A DNA stretch of 52,782 bases, taken from Haloplanus sp. Its GTDB lineage: Archaea; Halobacteriota; Halobacteria; Halobacteriales; Haloferacaceae. Below the pieces are notes generated by a model. The model worked only from the letters and a program-made list of their open reading frames with translations. It had not been told where the DNA came from and searched no databases. The stretch covers positions 1 to 52,782 of the forward strand of contig NZ_JAQCNJ010000010.1 of assembly GCF_028275055.1 (NCBI RefSeq), in the 5' to 3' direction. Of the stretch, positions 20,846-30,652 are shown piece after piece (the first letter of the stretch is position 1; each line of letters begins with the position of its first letter). A program made the position numbers and the translations under genes.

Positions 20846-22090
20846 ATGGTGGCACTCCTGACCGTCGTCGGTATCGCCGTCGCCGTATTCGTCGGGTTCA
20901 ACATCGGGGGATCCTCAACGGGCGTGGCGTTCGGCCCCGCAGTCGGGTCACGTCTCATCCGAAAGCCGACGGCAGGTGTGTTGTTTGTTGGCTTTGGCTT
21001 TCTCGGGGCGTGGACCGTCGGCCGGGAGGTCATCGCAACGATGAGCAGTAGTATCGTGCCCACAGCCCAGTTCACGCCGATCGCCAGCGTTACGGTTCTG
21101 TTTTTTACTGGGGCATCACTACTAATATCAAATCTTTACGGCGTCCCAGCCTCGACGTCGATGACTGCCGTGGGTGCGATCGTCGGACTGGGCCTCGCAT
21201 CCGGCACTCTCAATCGGGCCCTGATGTTCGTTATCGTCTCGGCTTGGATCGTCGCTCCACTGATCTGTCTCTGTATCGGGGTGATTGTCGGCCGGTATAT
21301 CTACCCGTATCTCGATCGGTACATCGCCTTCACGACATTTGATCTCTACTTCATCCAACTCGACCGATCGGGAGCGGTTCCACGGCCGTATATCAATCCG
21401 AACGCATCAGTACAGGACACCGTCGGATCCCTCTCCGTCGTGATTATCGGCTGTTATATGGCGTTCTCGGCCGGGGCGTCGAACGCCGCAAACGCCATTG
21501 CCCCCCTCGTCGGTCCGGGCGGATCGCTCACGGTCAATCAGGGCGTCCTGCTTGCGGTGGGGGCGTTCGGGCTAGGGAGTTTCACCATCGCCCGGCGCAC
21601 GCTAGAAACGGTCGGGGACGATATCACGGAACTACCGATTCTCGCGTCACTGATCGTTTCGCTGGTCGGTGGGACGGTTATCACGATTCTCTCGTCGGCT
21701 GGGATCCCGGCGAGTCTCGCCGTCAGTACGACCTCAACGATCATTGGACTCGGATGGGGACGAGCGAGTCGGGTAGCGACCCTGACGGAGTTGGTAACGC
21801 CGTCGCCTGACCGTCCGGATGTAGCGGTTTCGACCGGCGCGTTGGTCACCTCCCGCGCTGAGGATGCGCCTGCCGGACCGACCATCGGAGACATCGCACG
21901 AGAGGAGAAACCGGCCGAGAAGCCGGACGAGACTCCGGACGTCCCGGACATCGGCGCCGAGGGACCGGCGGACATCGACGAGCGAAGCCTCTTCGACCCG
22001 GCGGCGGCCAAGCGTATCGTGACGATGTGGGTGCTGACGCCGTCGCTGGCGATTGTCGCCTCATATCCGGTGTTCGTGTTCCTGTTGTGA
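20846..22090 (+). CDS. Inorganic phosphate transporter, PiT (Pho4) family
   Basis: This 414-residue membrane protein, with about ten hydrophobic segments, is predicted to import phosphate with a cation. The two PiT signature repeats are present in haloarchaeal form: NIGGSSTGVAFGPAVGS near residue 15 and SAGASNAANAIAPLVG in the second half. NLYGVPASTSMTAVGAIVG matches the family. A hydrophilic acidic loop of about 75 residues precedes the last transmembrane segment. The start at 20846 is preferred because of the TATA box. The longer frame upstream has poor composition. A second phosphate-associated family (PsiE) occurs 10 kb downstream. Confidence 0.9.
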   Translation: MVALLTVVGIAVAVFVGFNIGGSSTGVAFGPAVGSRLIRKPTAGVLFVGFGFLGAWTVGREVIATMSSSIVPTAQFTPIASVTVLFFTGASLLISNLYGVPASTSMTAVGAIVGLGLASGTLNRALMFVIVSAWIVAPLICLCIGVIVGRYIYPYLDRYIAFTTFDLYFIQLDRSGAVPRPYINPNASVQDTVGSLSVVIIGCYMAFSAGASNAANAIAPLVGPGGSLTVNQGVLLAVGAFGLGSFTIARRTLETVGDDITELPILASLIVSLVGGTVITILSSAGIPASLAVSTTSTIIGLGWGRASRVATLTELVTPSPDRPDVAVSTGALVTSRAEDAPAGPTIGDIAREEKPAEKPDETPDVPDIGAEGPADIDERSLFDPAAAKRIVTMWVLTPSLAIVASYPVFVFLL

Positions 22091-22366
22091 CCCGACCACG
22101 TGTCGGGTTCGAAGCCATGAGACACCCACACCCTGAAAACGGCCGGGTAACACTCAACGCGCCACCCGGCGAGATTAGGGGCGATTGGGTCAGCCTTGGT
22201 GAATGAAACAAACGCGATCACCACGTTGCACGGCCCCGCTATCCCCCGTACACCCGTTCTAACTGGTGCCAATCGACCCGGCTCGGACTGTGTATGATAC
22301 GGGACGGATTCCACTCGCTCGGTGTCTCTGATAAACTACTCACACCTACCGAGCCTCACCCGGCCT
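22091..22366. other. Intergenic stretch
   Basis: About 275 bases between the PiT gene and a decayed lipoprotein gene. I see no coding region. No strong promoter is obvious. Confidence 0.4.
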
Positions 22367-23126
22367 ATGCGCCGCCGTGAAGCCCTCCTCTGTGCAGCCA
22401 CCATTACTGGCATCGCCGGCTGTCTCGGCTCCGCCCCCTCGACCGTCGAACGGTGGCGCTTCCGAACCGATCAGAAGGTGGACTCGCCGCCGGCGATTGC
22501 GGCTGGGACGGTGTGCATCGGGAGCATGGATTTCAACCTGTATGCGATCGATGCCGGCGACGGCACCGAACGATGGCGGTTCGAAACGCATCAAGGAGCG
22601 CAGTCGTACCCGGCCGTTGCCGGTGCGACCATACAGTTGCAGTCAAGATGAGCGGGTGTACGCACTGGATACGAGCGACGGGAGTGAGCGATGGCGGCTT
22701 CGGACGGTCGAACGGGAACTCCGGTCCTCCCCCGCAGTCACGGACGACACGGTCTACCTCGGAAGTTCGGACGACTCCGTTTATTTGCTGGACGCAGACG
22801 ATGGTACCAATCAATAGGCGTTTCGAACCAACGGTGCGGTCCGCGCATCTCCGGCCGTGGCGGACGGGACCGTCGTGATCGGTAGCTTCGACAACACGGT
22901 CTACGGTCTCACCGCTAGCGGGGGGAGCGTCAGGTGGCAGTACGATGCGGGCGCAGGCGTGTGGTCATCGCCGGTCGTTGCCGACGGACTGTTCTACTGT
23001 GCTAACACGGACGGCACTCTCCGTGCAGTGGAGCCTGTGGATGCGGAATTGCGTGGAGACTGGCCGATGTTCGGGTCGAACGCGCCCAACACCGCCCATC
23101 GGAGTGTGCACATCGAACGCGGATAA
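22367..23126 (+). pseudogene. PQQ-like beta-propeller lipoprotein, broken by a frameshift and a stop codon
   Basis: The frame starts MRRREALLCAATITGIAGC at 22367, a basic n-region with an AGC lipobox. It then shows propeller repeats such as TVERWRFRTD, LYAIDAGDGTERWRFET, VYALDTSDGSERWRLRT, VYLLDADDGTNQ and VYGLTASGGSVRWQYD. The frame changes at about 22631-22645, where a net loss of one base would reconcile the halves. A TAG at 22815-22817 interrupts the second part where a Trp (TGG) is expected in DGTNxW-AFRTNG. The last part runs to TAA at 23124-23126. Two independent lesions argue for a real pseudogene. Family and layout resemble the broken gene at 9163-10374. Confidence 0.8.
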
Positions 23127-23599
23127 TCCCCACACGACCCCGACCACCCGTTCACGTGGACTCAAACGGTTCGCCTCGTCGCCGGCACGTTTCCGGCAGG
23201 AGGAATACGCGGTCCCCCGCCGGTCACGAGAACGCCGCTTTGTGTCGTGGGGTCGGGGGACGGCGTTTCCCGGTGACCGAGACAGTCTCGCTTACTCCGC
23301 TGAAACGGCGGCTGGCCGAGTGGCGTAGACGGTTGTGGCGGCGTGTTCGTCCCGTCGCCTGCGACCGACCGTTTGTGGAGGGTCGTCGTAACCACGGAGC
23401 CGACGGCCGTTCTCACACCCGTGCTAACTGGACCGCGCCCATCTTGCCGCCGAGCGTGTCAGCACCGCACACAGCTTCCCGCATCCACACACGCATACAC
23501 TGGTCGGTTCATCGACCACCGGACACGCGGTTCGCGACCGCGATCTTACGATGTCCCGTCACCCACACCGCCTTATTTCTGCTGAAAATGGGGCCACAG
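23127..23599. other. Intergenic stretch before the sensor kinase
   Basis: About 470 bases with no supported gene. The open frame at 23156-23608 is very Arg-rich with no recognisable motif and I regard it as chance. Confidence 0.4.
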
Positions 23600-23609
23600 T
23601 ATATTTAAA
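23600..23609 (+). promoter_or_regulatory. TATA box of the sensor kinase gene
   Basis: TATATTTAAA lies 25-34 bases before the ATG at 23634 in a locally AT-rich stretch, which predicts a leaderless transcript. Confidence 0.7.
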
Positions 23610-23633
23610 CAGCTGTTAAGAATCCACTAGCAA

Positions 23634-25759
23634 ATGGGTAGCAAGAGGGACATCCGCGTACTGCACGTTGATGACGACCCGGAACTTGCTAGTGTGACCG
23701 CCGATATGCTGGAACGCGAGGAGAACCGACTCGGAGTCGAGACGGTCACAAGTGCCAGCGACGGACTGGCCCGTCTCTCCGCGGCCGAGTTCGATTGTAT
23801 CGTCTCCGACTACGATATGCCGGATCAGAACGGACTCGAATTTCTCCGAGCCGTTCGCGACGAGTATCCCGATCTGCCGTTCATTCTGTACACCGGGAAG
23901 GGTTCCGAGGCGGTTGCCGGGGACGCAATCTCGGCGGGTGTGACCGACTACTTACAAAAGAGCATCGGGTCCGATCAGTACGCCGTTCTCGCCAACCGAA
24001 TCCGGAACGCTGTCGAGCGACGGGACGCCGAACGGGAGCGGGCCCGACAGCTTGAAGCGATCGAAACGGCCCGAGAGGGTATCAGCATTCTCGATGCCGA
24101 CGGACAGTACATCTATGCGAATCAACAGTTCGCCGACCTCCACGGGTACGACCCGGAGGAGTTGATCGGCAAACACTGGGAACTCGTGTACCCCGAGGAG
24201 GACGTTCCCGAGGTCAGAGAAGAGATTCTGCCAGCGGTCGAGCAGGCGGGGTACTGGCACGGGGAAACCGTCAGCCCCGAGCGGACGGGGGTACGGTACC
24301 CGTGGATCACACGTTGGCGACAACCGAACGCGGCGAACTCGTCTGTACAGTACGGGACATCTCCGACCGGAAAGAACGTGAACGGAAGCTTCAACAGAAA
24401 ACAGCCAGACTGGAGGCGCTGTTTGAAAACTCACCGGATATGATCAACGTCCACGATACGAACGGTGAGATTCTGGACCCGAACCCCCGGCTCTGCGGGA
24501 AAACCGGCTACGACGCCTCGGAGCTCACCGACATGAAGATCTGGGAGTTGGATCGAGAGATCGACCCCGATGCTACACACACACTGTGGCAGGAAATGGG
24601 GATCGGCGAGAACCGTCGCATAGAAGGCAGGTATGAACGGGCTGATGGGTCGACGTTCCCGGTCGAGGTCCACATCAGCCGGTTCCGTTTCGAGGGACAG
24701 GACCGGTCTGTCGCCATCGCTCGGGATATCACCGAACGAAAGGAGCGCGACCGGACTCTCGAAAAACAGCAAACGATCGTCGAAACGGCGCCCGACCCGA
24801 TCGCTGTCGTCGATGTCGACGGTCGGTTCCGGTACGTCAACCCGGCGCTGTGTGACCTGACAGGCTACACTGAGACGTCGCTTCTGGGGCGCCACTTCTC
24901 GCTGATCAAGCCCGACGAGGAGACGAGCCGTATGGAAGAGACGTTCGAGAGGGTGATGTCAGGAGCAAAAACGGAAACTAAACGTTCCGAGGCGCTCCTA
25001 CAGACGGCAAGCGGGGAGTCGCGGATCTGCGAGGACCACGTGGCGGCGTTACCTGACGGTGATACCGGACGGTCCGACGAGGTTGTCGTTATTCACCGCG
25101 ATGTCACGGAGCGTGTAAACCGGGAACGGGAGTTGGCACAACGGAAAGACCGGCTTGATGAGGTCGCCAGCATCGTCTCACACGACCTTCGCAATCCGCT
25201 GAAAACAGCCAACGGGCGCTTGGAACTTGCCATGGAAGACTGTGACAGCGAGCATTTAGCACACGTCGACCGGGCCTTAGACCGGATGGGCGCACTGACC
25301 GAGGACCTCCTGACGCTGGCTCGCAGCGGCGACACCGTCGCCGACCACGAACCGGTCGATTTCGAGGCGGTCGCCAAAGACTGCTGGAGAACCGTCGGGA
25401 CGGCACATTCGACGTTGACCGCTCGCGCTGATCGTATGATGTATGCCGACAGGAGCCGGCTGAAACAGGTGTTCGAGAATCTGATTCGAAATGCGGTCGA
25501 ACACGGTGGTGACGACGTGACCGTGACCGTCGGCGAGTTAGACAACGGGTTCTACGTCGAGGACGACGGCCCGGGAATCCCCGAGGAGAGGCGTGACGAG
25601 GTGTTCAGTGCCGGCTACTCGACAAGCCAAGAAGGCACGGGCTTTGGGCTGAGCATCGTTAGACAGATTGCCGAGGCCCATGGCTGGGACGTTCGCGTCA
25701 CCGACGGTGCGGACGGAGGCGCTCGGTTCGAATTCGCGAACGTTATGTTTGAGAAGTAA
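23634..25759 (+). pseudogene. Response-regulator/PAS/histidine kinase, split by a one-base frameshift
   Basis: The first frame (23634-24443) has a receiver domain: acidic cluster HVDDDPE, phospho-acceptor Asp in VSDYDMPDQNG and Lys in LQKSI. A PAS domain follows (GISILDADGQYIYANQQFADLHGYD). The second frame, open before 24302, continues that PAS domain and adds two more (GYDASELTDM, DPIAVVDVDGRFRYVN), a HisKA H-box (SIVSHDLRNPLKTANG) and a HATPase domain with N-box NLIRNAVEHGG and G-boxes DDGPGIPEE and GTGFGLSIVRQ. Adding one C to the run CCCC at 24275-24278 joins them as VSPRADGGTVPVDH, giving about 708 residues. The architecture is common in haloarchaeal sensors. The break could be a real mutation or a homopolymer error; all catalytic motifs are intact. 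Confidence 0.85.
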
Positions 25760-25976
25760 TGTGCGCAACCTCGGTGTCAGTCCCGACACGTTCCACGAAC
25801 GCCGGAGACGATTCGGCCTTTTTGATCGCACGAATCACCCGTGCTTTCTGCTTCGAGCGGAGCGTGCCAGCCGTTCTGTGACACCCGGCTCCGATTCCGT
25901 CGCGCGGATCACACATCTCGACGGAGACGGCTGTTCGGTCACAACATTGATTATTGGCTGGTCCTCAGACATCCTG

Positions 25977-26915
25977 ATGATATACAGCCGCCGAGCAGTT
26001 CTGAGAGGCATCGGTGCGTCGGTTGTCGTTGGGTCGGCCGGCGGACAAACCGTCGCGGCCGGGAGCGGCTTCGAGGTCGTCGAATCGCCGACCGAACGGA
26101 CGCTGTACGACGTTGAGCGGACGGCCGAAGGCCTGTACGCCGTTGGCGGAAGCGGCGACGTCATCGAGCGCACGGCGGACGGTTGGACGAAGATCATCGA
26201 CGGCGGCCCGACAGGGAACGGGAACGACCTTTTCAGCTCGGACGTCACCGACGACGGCAAGCGACTGTGGTTCGTCGGGAGTTCCGGCGCAATCGGCGAG
26301 TACGATGTCGAGACGGGGTCGGTGAACGATCTCTCGGCGCCGAACGACGTGACGAACAACTTCAACGACGTGACCGTCACCGGACAGGCCCGCGAGGCGA
26401 ACGTCTACGTGGCCGGCGACTCCGGGAAGATGTACTTCAGTTTCGACAACGGCGAGACGTTCGACTCGACCACCCCTGGAAGCGGGGCGAACCTCAACGC
26501 CGTCGACTTCTCGGACACCCGTCAGGGACACATCGTTGACGGTAACAAATCGGTCTTTGTGACCGACGACGGGTCGACATACGATAAAATCGGTATCGCC
26601 GACGCAAACGAGAATCTATACGGCGTCGACAGCGACGCCGACGATGACGTCTGGATCTGCGTCGGCGGCGGTCGGATCTTCCAGTACGACGGTACCGAGT
26701 TCGTCCCTTTCGACGTCGGGGATGCAACCCTTCGCGACATCGAGGTCGGGAGCGGCGGCGGTGGCCTGACCGTCGGTGGGGGTGGAGCGGTGGTCGAGCG
26801 CACCGACGCCGTATGGACGCAACTCTCGACGCCGACTGGCAAGAACCTCAAAGCCGTCGCCAGGGGAAGCCCTGACGTGGCCGTTGGCGCCAGCGGCGCG
26901 GTTATCGAGCGATAG
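25977..26915 (+). CDS. Tat-exported seven-repeat beta-propeller protein
   Basis: This 312-residue protein starts at MIYSRRAVLRGIG, a twin-arginine signal with a hydrophobic stretch ending near AAGSG, and no lipobox Cys. A TATA-like TTGATTATTGG about 27 bases upstream supports the start at 25977. The body repeats about seven times a unit resembling VGGSGDVIERTADGWTKI (also VGSSGAIGEYD, VAGDSGKMYFSFDNGETF, VGGGRIFQYDGTEF, VGGGGAVVERTDAVW, VGASGAVIER). This is typical of WD40/YVTN/BNR or Ycf48-like propellers. It is expected to act outside the membrane. No catalytic residues can be assigned. It lies 217 bases after the sensor kinase, on the same strand, with its own promoter. Confidence 0.7.
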   Translation: MIYSRRAVLRGIGASVVVGSAGGQTVAAGSGFEVVESPTERTLYDVERTAEGLYAVGGSGDVIERTADGWTKIIDGGPTGNGNDLFSSDVTDDGKRLWFVGSSGAIGEYDVETGSVNDLSAPNDVTNNFNDVTVTGQAREANVYVAGDSGKMYFSFDNGETFDSTTPGSGANLNAVDFSDTRQGHIVDGNKSVFVTDDGSTYDKIGIADANENLYGVDSDADDDVWICVGGGRIFQYDGTEFVPFDVGDATLRDIEVGSGGGGLTVGGGGAVVERTDAVWTQLSTPTGKNLKAVARGSPDVAVGASGAVIER

Positions 26916-27318
26916 TCCGCCTCCCATCGCCCCGACCGGTATCGGATTCAGGGCCTGGCCACCTCCAACGGGCACCACCACGCACAGACACGTAACATAC
27001 GGGTCCGGTAATCGAGTCGGCCACACGCCTCGGGGTGTCGCGGCAGGGAGCATCCACACAGGAGTTGAAATCCGTTCATCCCGGTTCTATCGAGAACCCC
27101 TGCTATTCCGGGAGGTGCAGTCCGCTGTGTGCGACCTGACGCGGTTCACGACCCGACCGTTGGTGACGTCGACGTTGACTGTGTGGTATGAGTCATCCGG
27201 GGCAACGGGATGTGGCGGTTGATATCGGTCATCCGGTGACGCCGGGACACTCCCCGGAATGAATAGGATTATTGCCTTTGGAGAACGCGGTTCGATCGTA
27301 GCGCACGGCTAGTCGCGT
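26916..27318. other. Intergenic stretch
   Basis: About 400 bases without a gene I can support. A TATA-like GGATTATTG about 50 bases before the next ATG may drive the gene at 27319. Confidence 0.4.
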
Positions 27319-28278
27319 ATGAGTCCTCCACAGCCAGGTGACCGCGCTGACGACGTACAGACCGTCACCGACAGCGACGGTTTGAACGCCCGCCCGAACT
27401 ACCCCGAGCGCGGTGGTATCGACGTTTTCGACTCGGTGCTGGTTCGCCAGCCAATTGTCGAAGACCAGACACGAACCGTCAGGAACCTGCTGACGGACTG
27501 GGCGGACGACAACGTCGACGGTGATGTCCGTACACTGCTACCGGCCGCCGGCGTAACGCTGGTGACGTTGTTTCTCGACGACGGCGAGTTCAGCCGGACC
27601 GACGATGCCAGCCACGACCCACGGCGTGGCGACGCGTTGCTGTGGTACGTCGAGATGGTCGATGCCGACGCCGACGCGTGGGCGACGCCGGATGCGACCA
27701 TCCGGCGCGTGTCGCCGGTGTTCGGGAATGGACTGGCAGACGTACTCACGGACGAGGCGACGGTCCACGCCGGCGGTCGCGCCGACCACCGATACGTCAC
27801 CCACGTGACCAATCCCTATCGGCGGGAGCGGTACGCCGATGCGGTCGGACGATCGCTGGTCGCCCCCGTCGCCGGCGATGAGTTACCGATCCCGGTCGCA
27901 ATCACCTCCCTCGCGGTGAAACCCGGACCCACCAGCACGCTCGTCGCACGCGCCGTTGATCTCATCAACTGGCTCAAGCGGTTCGACCGCGCCCGGTCGT
28001 GGGCGCGTGACGAAACGGACACAGTCGAGGCGGAGGCGATGTACACCGAATCGTTGTTGCTGGAAGCGGTCGGTGATCGTCAGGTGACCCACTACTATAT
28101 GGAGACCGAAGACATGAACCGACTCTACGAAGCCTTCTACGAATCCAACGATTGGGAGGCACGCCTCTCGGAGTGGGTGATGCGGCGGGTGCTAGAGCAC
28201 CCCGAGGCGTTTCTCGATCCGCCATTGGAGACGGACTGTGAGGTCCTGATTCACGCCGTTGACCCCGAGCGGCCCTGA
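27319..28278 (+). CDS. Possible tandem DUF6176-like protein, unknown function
   Basis: This 319-residue acidic soluble protein has no signal or membrane segment. The C-terminal half (about residues 195-310) resembles DUF6176: SLAVKPGPTSTLVARAVDL, then ESLLLEAVGDRQVTHYYMET, EDMNRLYEAFYESND and a HPEAFLD end. The N-terminal half (about 37-170) can be laid over it: DSVLVRQPIVEDQTRTVRNL, then VTLVTLFLDDGE, LLWYVEMVDADADAW and the tail GNGLADVLT. It therefore looks like an internal duplication of a ferredoxin-like fold. I know no function for the family. It stands alone on the plus strand between intergenic stretches of about 400 bases. Confidence 0.55.
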   Translation: MSPPQPGDRADDVQTVTDSDGLNARPNYPERGGIDVFDSVLVRQPIVEDQTRTVRNLLTDWADDNVDGDVRTLLPAAGVTLVTLFLDDGEFSRTDDASHDPRRGDALLWYVEMVDADADAWATPDATIRRVSPVFGNGLADVLTDEATVHAGGRADHRYVTHVTNPYRRERYADAVGRSLVAPVAGDELPIPVAITSLAVKPGPTSTLVARAVDLINWLKRFDRARSWARDETDTVEAEAMYTESLLLEAVGDRQVTHYYMETEDMNRLYEAFYESNDWEARLSEWVMRRVLEHPEAFLDPPLETDCEVLIHAVDPERP

Positions 28279-28650
28279 GTCGCTGTGGTGGGTCAGCCCA
28301 CAGAACCGGTGTATACGCCGTGTGTCTCCCATCAGAACCGCCGGCTGCCATTTTCTCGATACACCAGTTCGTCTGCGAGTCGCCGGCAACCGACCGAGAA
28401 ACAAGACTCGGACGTGACGCCGGTGGCGAAGTGCTGACGCCGTTGCGCCACACGGTGGTGTTCGGCAGTGCTTCGAGCGCTCAGCAGTCGCGTCACATCT
28501 TTCGGAAGTGACCGCGAGCCGAAAGGCATGCGCCGAGACGACCATCGAACTGCTCAAGACGTTCGATTCTCTCCCGGTCAGTTCTCTGTCACAGAACCGA
28601 ATTATACCAAACAAATATAACGAGAAACTATAGGTACAGATAGGAATAGC
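28279..28650. other. Intergenic stretch
   Basis: About 370 bases with no supported gene. The last 60 bases are AT-rich, and AAATATAA at about 28613-28620 could be the TATA box of the lipoprotein that follows. Confidence 0.4.
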
Positions 28651-29025
28651 ACGAAACGCCGTTCAGTTTTAATAGCCGCCGGTCTCGCCGCTATCCCTCT
28701 GGCCGGGTGTTCGACGATGGCAGGTGACGCGGTCGTCAACGCCGCCAAGCGGTCGCCCTCGGAGCGTGCGGACGGAGTTTCATACGGCGACCTGCCACCA
28801 GCCCAGAAACGGATCGCTCGGACGGCAGTCGAACAGGACCTCTACCACGCGTGTCCCGAACTCCCCGACGCGCTTCGGTCGTTCGCGGATCGGTTCCGGA
28901 CGACAACCGACTCGTATCTGCGATACCGGAACACCACATACGGTGTGTGGATCCGAATCGAAGATACGCTCCGAATCACCACTGCTCCCTCCCCGGAACA
29001 GGATCGGTCGTGTGGCCCCCTCTGA
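28651..29025 (+). CDS. Small Tat-type lipoprotein with ACG in place of the start codon
   Basis: The first ATG of the frame is at 28717, but the 22 codons before it encode a perfect export signal: KRRS followed by a hydrophobic stretch (VLIAAGLAAIPLAGC) with lipobox LAGC. The codon directly before KRRS is ACG at 28651, where ATG is expected. No ATG, GTG or TTG occurs between the upstream in-frame stop (TAA at about 28618-28620) and this point. A TATA-like AAATATAA lies about 36 bases before. So the start is either a rare ACG, or the ATG has mutated and the gene is dying. The mature part (about 105 residues) has YGDLPPAQKRIA and RYRNTTYGVWIRI, which recall small haloarchaeal lipoproteins of unknown function. 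Confidence 0.5.
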   Translation, partial: TKRRSVLIAAGLAAIPLAGCSTMAGDAVVNAAKRSPSERADGVSYGDLPPAQKRIARTAVEQDLYHACPELPDALRSFADRFRTTTDSYLRYRNTTYGVWIRIEDTLRITTAPSPEQDRSCGPL

Positions 29026-29212
29026 CTCCGGACCACGCCCCGAGGGTACGCTCGGTCTCCACCGTGCATGACCCTCGTCTCCACCACCGGCCTGTCACGA
29101 TGGCTCCCGTTCGGACGTGAGGTCGTACGGGCACCACCGACATCCCTGTCGAGTACCACCCGCGGAACCGTACCCGGGCTCGTGCGACCGTGGCGTGTGA
29201 TCGGGTGGCGTG

Positions 29213-30616
29213 TCAGCCCGACAGCTCCGCGGCGGCCTCCCGGAACAGACCGTCGAGAATCTCCGGCGTCGTCGGGTGATAGGCGCGGTCGGGCAACTCC
29301 CGGACATCAAGTCCCGTCTCGACGACCACCTGCATCGTCTTGGCCATCGCGTCGGCGTGGTAGTGCAGGCCCTGCCAGCCCAGTACCGTTCCATCCGTTC
29401 CGACAACCAACCGACCCAAGCCATCGGCCACGTTCTTGCTCTTGAACACGCCGTCGCCGGACGCGTTGCGGGTCACAACGATGTGGTCTACCCCTGCATC
29501 GCGGGCGGACTCGGCGGAGTGGCCGACCCGGGCGTACGGAAGCACGCCCACCCCCGAGAACACGACGTGGTGGTGCACGTTTTCGTACGTTTCGAGCGGC
29601 TCACCGTCGCGGTGAGCGCGAACGTTCGCCGCCGCGGTGAATCCTTGCTCCTTGGCGACGTGAAGGATCGGCTCTTTGCCATTGGCGTCGCCGACGACGA
29701 ACACCCGCTCATCGTTACGGGTCTGCATCGTGTCCGTGACCCACCCCGGTCCCGGATTCAAGCCGGTCGCCGCAAACCCGAGACGGTCGAGCGCGGGCCG
29801 ACGACCGGTGAACGCGAACAACTGGTCGGCCTCGACGATCCGATTCTCGCCGTCTTTTTCGACGGTCATCCGGACGCCGCCGTCGTCGGTCGGTTCGACG
29901 CGTCGTTCGTGGGTTTCGGTGAGCACCGTGATGTCGAACGACCCGCGGTAGTAGTCGAGCAGTTCGTCACCAAACGGCGGATCAGCTTCATCGAGTGGGC
30001 GGGCGTCATGTTCGATGACGGTCAGATCCATACCGCCGGCTTCGGCGAGATATGGGACCAGCTCCATCCCAACGTAGCCAAAGCCCATGACGAGGCCGGA
30101 GTCGCCGAACTCGGTCGCGTCGAGAACGTCCGCGCTGGTCTGTACCGTTACGTCGCTGATACCCGGCAGGTCCGGGACGTTCATCGTCGATCCGGTCGCG
30201 ACCACGATGTAGTCCGGTTCGATCGTCCGGTCGCCGACTCTGAGGTGGCGGTCATCGATGAACGTGGCGGTGTCACGGAGCAACTCGACGGTCTCCCGCT
30301 CAGCAAGATCGTCGACGGCAGCGCGGCGGTGCGCGGCGAACTCGGTCGTGTGCTCGTTTTTCCGTTCGACCACCGCTTCGAGGTCGACATCGGGCAACGC
30401 CCCGTCCAAGCGGGGGTCGTGCCGTGCCGCAAAGCGGTGTTCGGCTGCCGAGAGAACCTCCTTTGACGGCATACATCCACGGAGGATGCAAAGGCCGCCG
30501 CCGGGATCCCCATCATCGATAAGCGTCAGTTCGATTCCGTCGACATCGGCGAGTCGCTGTGCGACTGCCGCACCGGCACTGCCGTACGCACCGACGACCG
30601 CAACGTGCGTGCTCAC
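29213..30616 (-). CDS. FAD-dependent pyridine nucleotide-disulfide oxidoreductase (Lpd/MerA-like)
   Basis: This 467-residue protein belongs to the dihydrolipoamide dehydrogenase / mercuric reductase family. It has an N-terminal FAD site (VAVVGAYGSAG), a redox pair CILRGC in GGLCILRGCMPSK (the family's CxxxxC), an ATGS motif, a second nucleotide site (VMGFGYVGME), the FAD contact VFVVGDANG, and a C-terminal dimer segment YHPTTPEIL with the His and Glu of the usual catalytic pair. It should move electrons between NAD(P)H and a disulfide or another acceptor. Other 2-oxoacid dehydrogenase genes are absent nearby, so it is not a classical Lpd. A TATA box and a palindrome precede it. Confidence 0.88.
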   Translation of the reverse strand: MSTHVAVVGAYGSAGAAVAQRLADVDGIELTLIDDGDPGGGLCILRGCMPSKEVLSAAEHRFAARHDPRLDGALPDVDLEAVVERKNEHTTEFAAHRRAAVDDLAERETVELLRDTATFIDDRHLRVGDRTIEPDYIVVATGSTMNVPDLPGISDVTVQTSADVLDATEFGDSGLVMGFGYVGMELVPYLAEAGGMDLTVIEHDARPLDEADPPFGDELLDYYRGSFDITVLTETHERRVEPTDDGGVRMTVEKDGENRIVEADQLFAFTGRRPALDRLGFAATGLNPGPGWVTDTMQTRNDERVFVVGDANGKEPILHVAKEQGFTAAANVRAHRDGEPLETYENVHHHVVFSGVGVLPYARVGHSAESARDAGVDHIVVTRNASGDGVFKSKNVADGLGRLVVGTDGTVLGWQGLHYHADAMAKTMQVVVETGLDVRELPDRAYHPTTPEILDGLFREAAAELSG

Positions 30617-30638
30617 GGCATTGATTTTGGGCCGAGGG

Positions 30639-30646
30639 TATTAATA
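30639..30646 (-). promoter_or_regulatory. TATA box of the disulfide oxidoreductase gene
   Basis: TATTAATA lies 23-30 bases upstream of the ATG at 30616 on the minus strand, which predicts a leaderless transcript. Confidence 0.65.
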
Positions 30647-30652
30647 TCACGG

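Noticed and set aside
23156-23608. A 150-codon frame before the sensor kinase
   Set aside because: Very Arg-rich, no acidic bias as expected for a halophile protein, no motif, and it runs into the kinase promoter.
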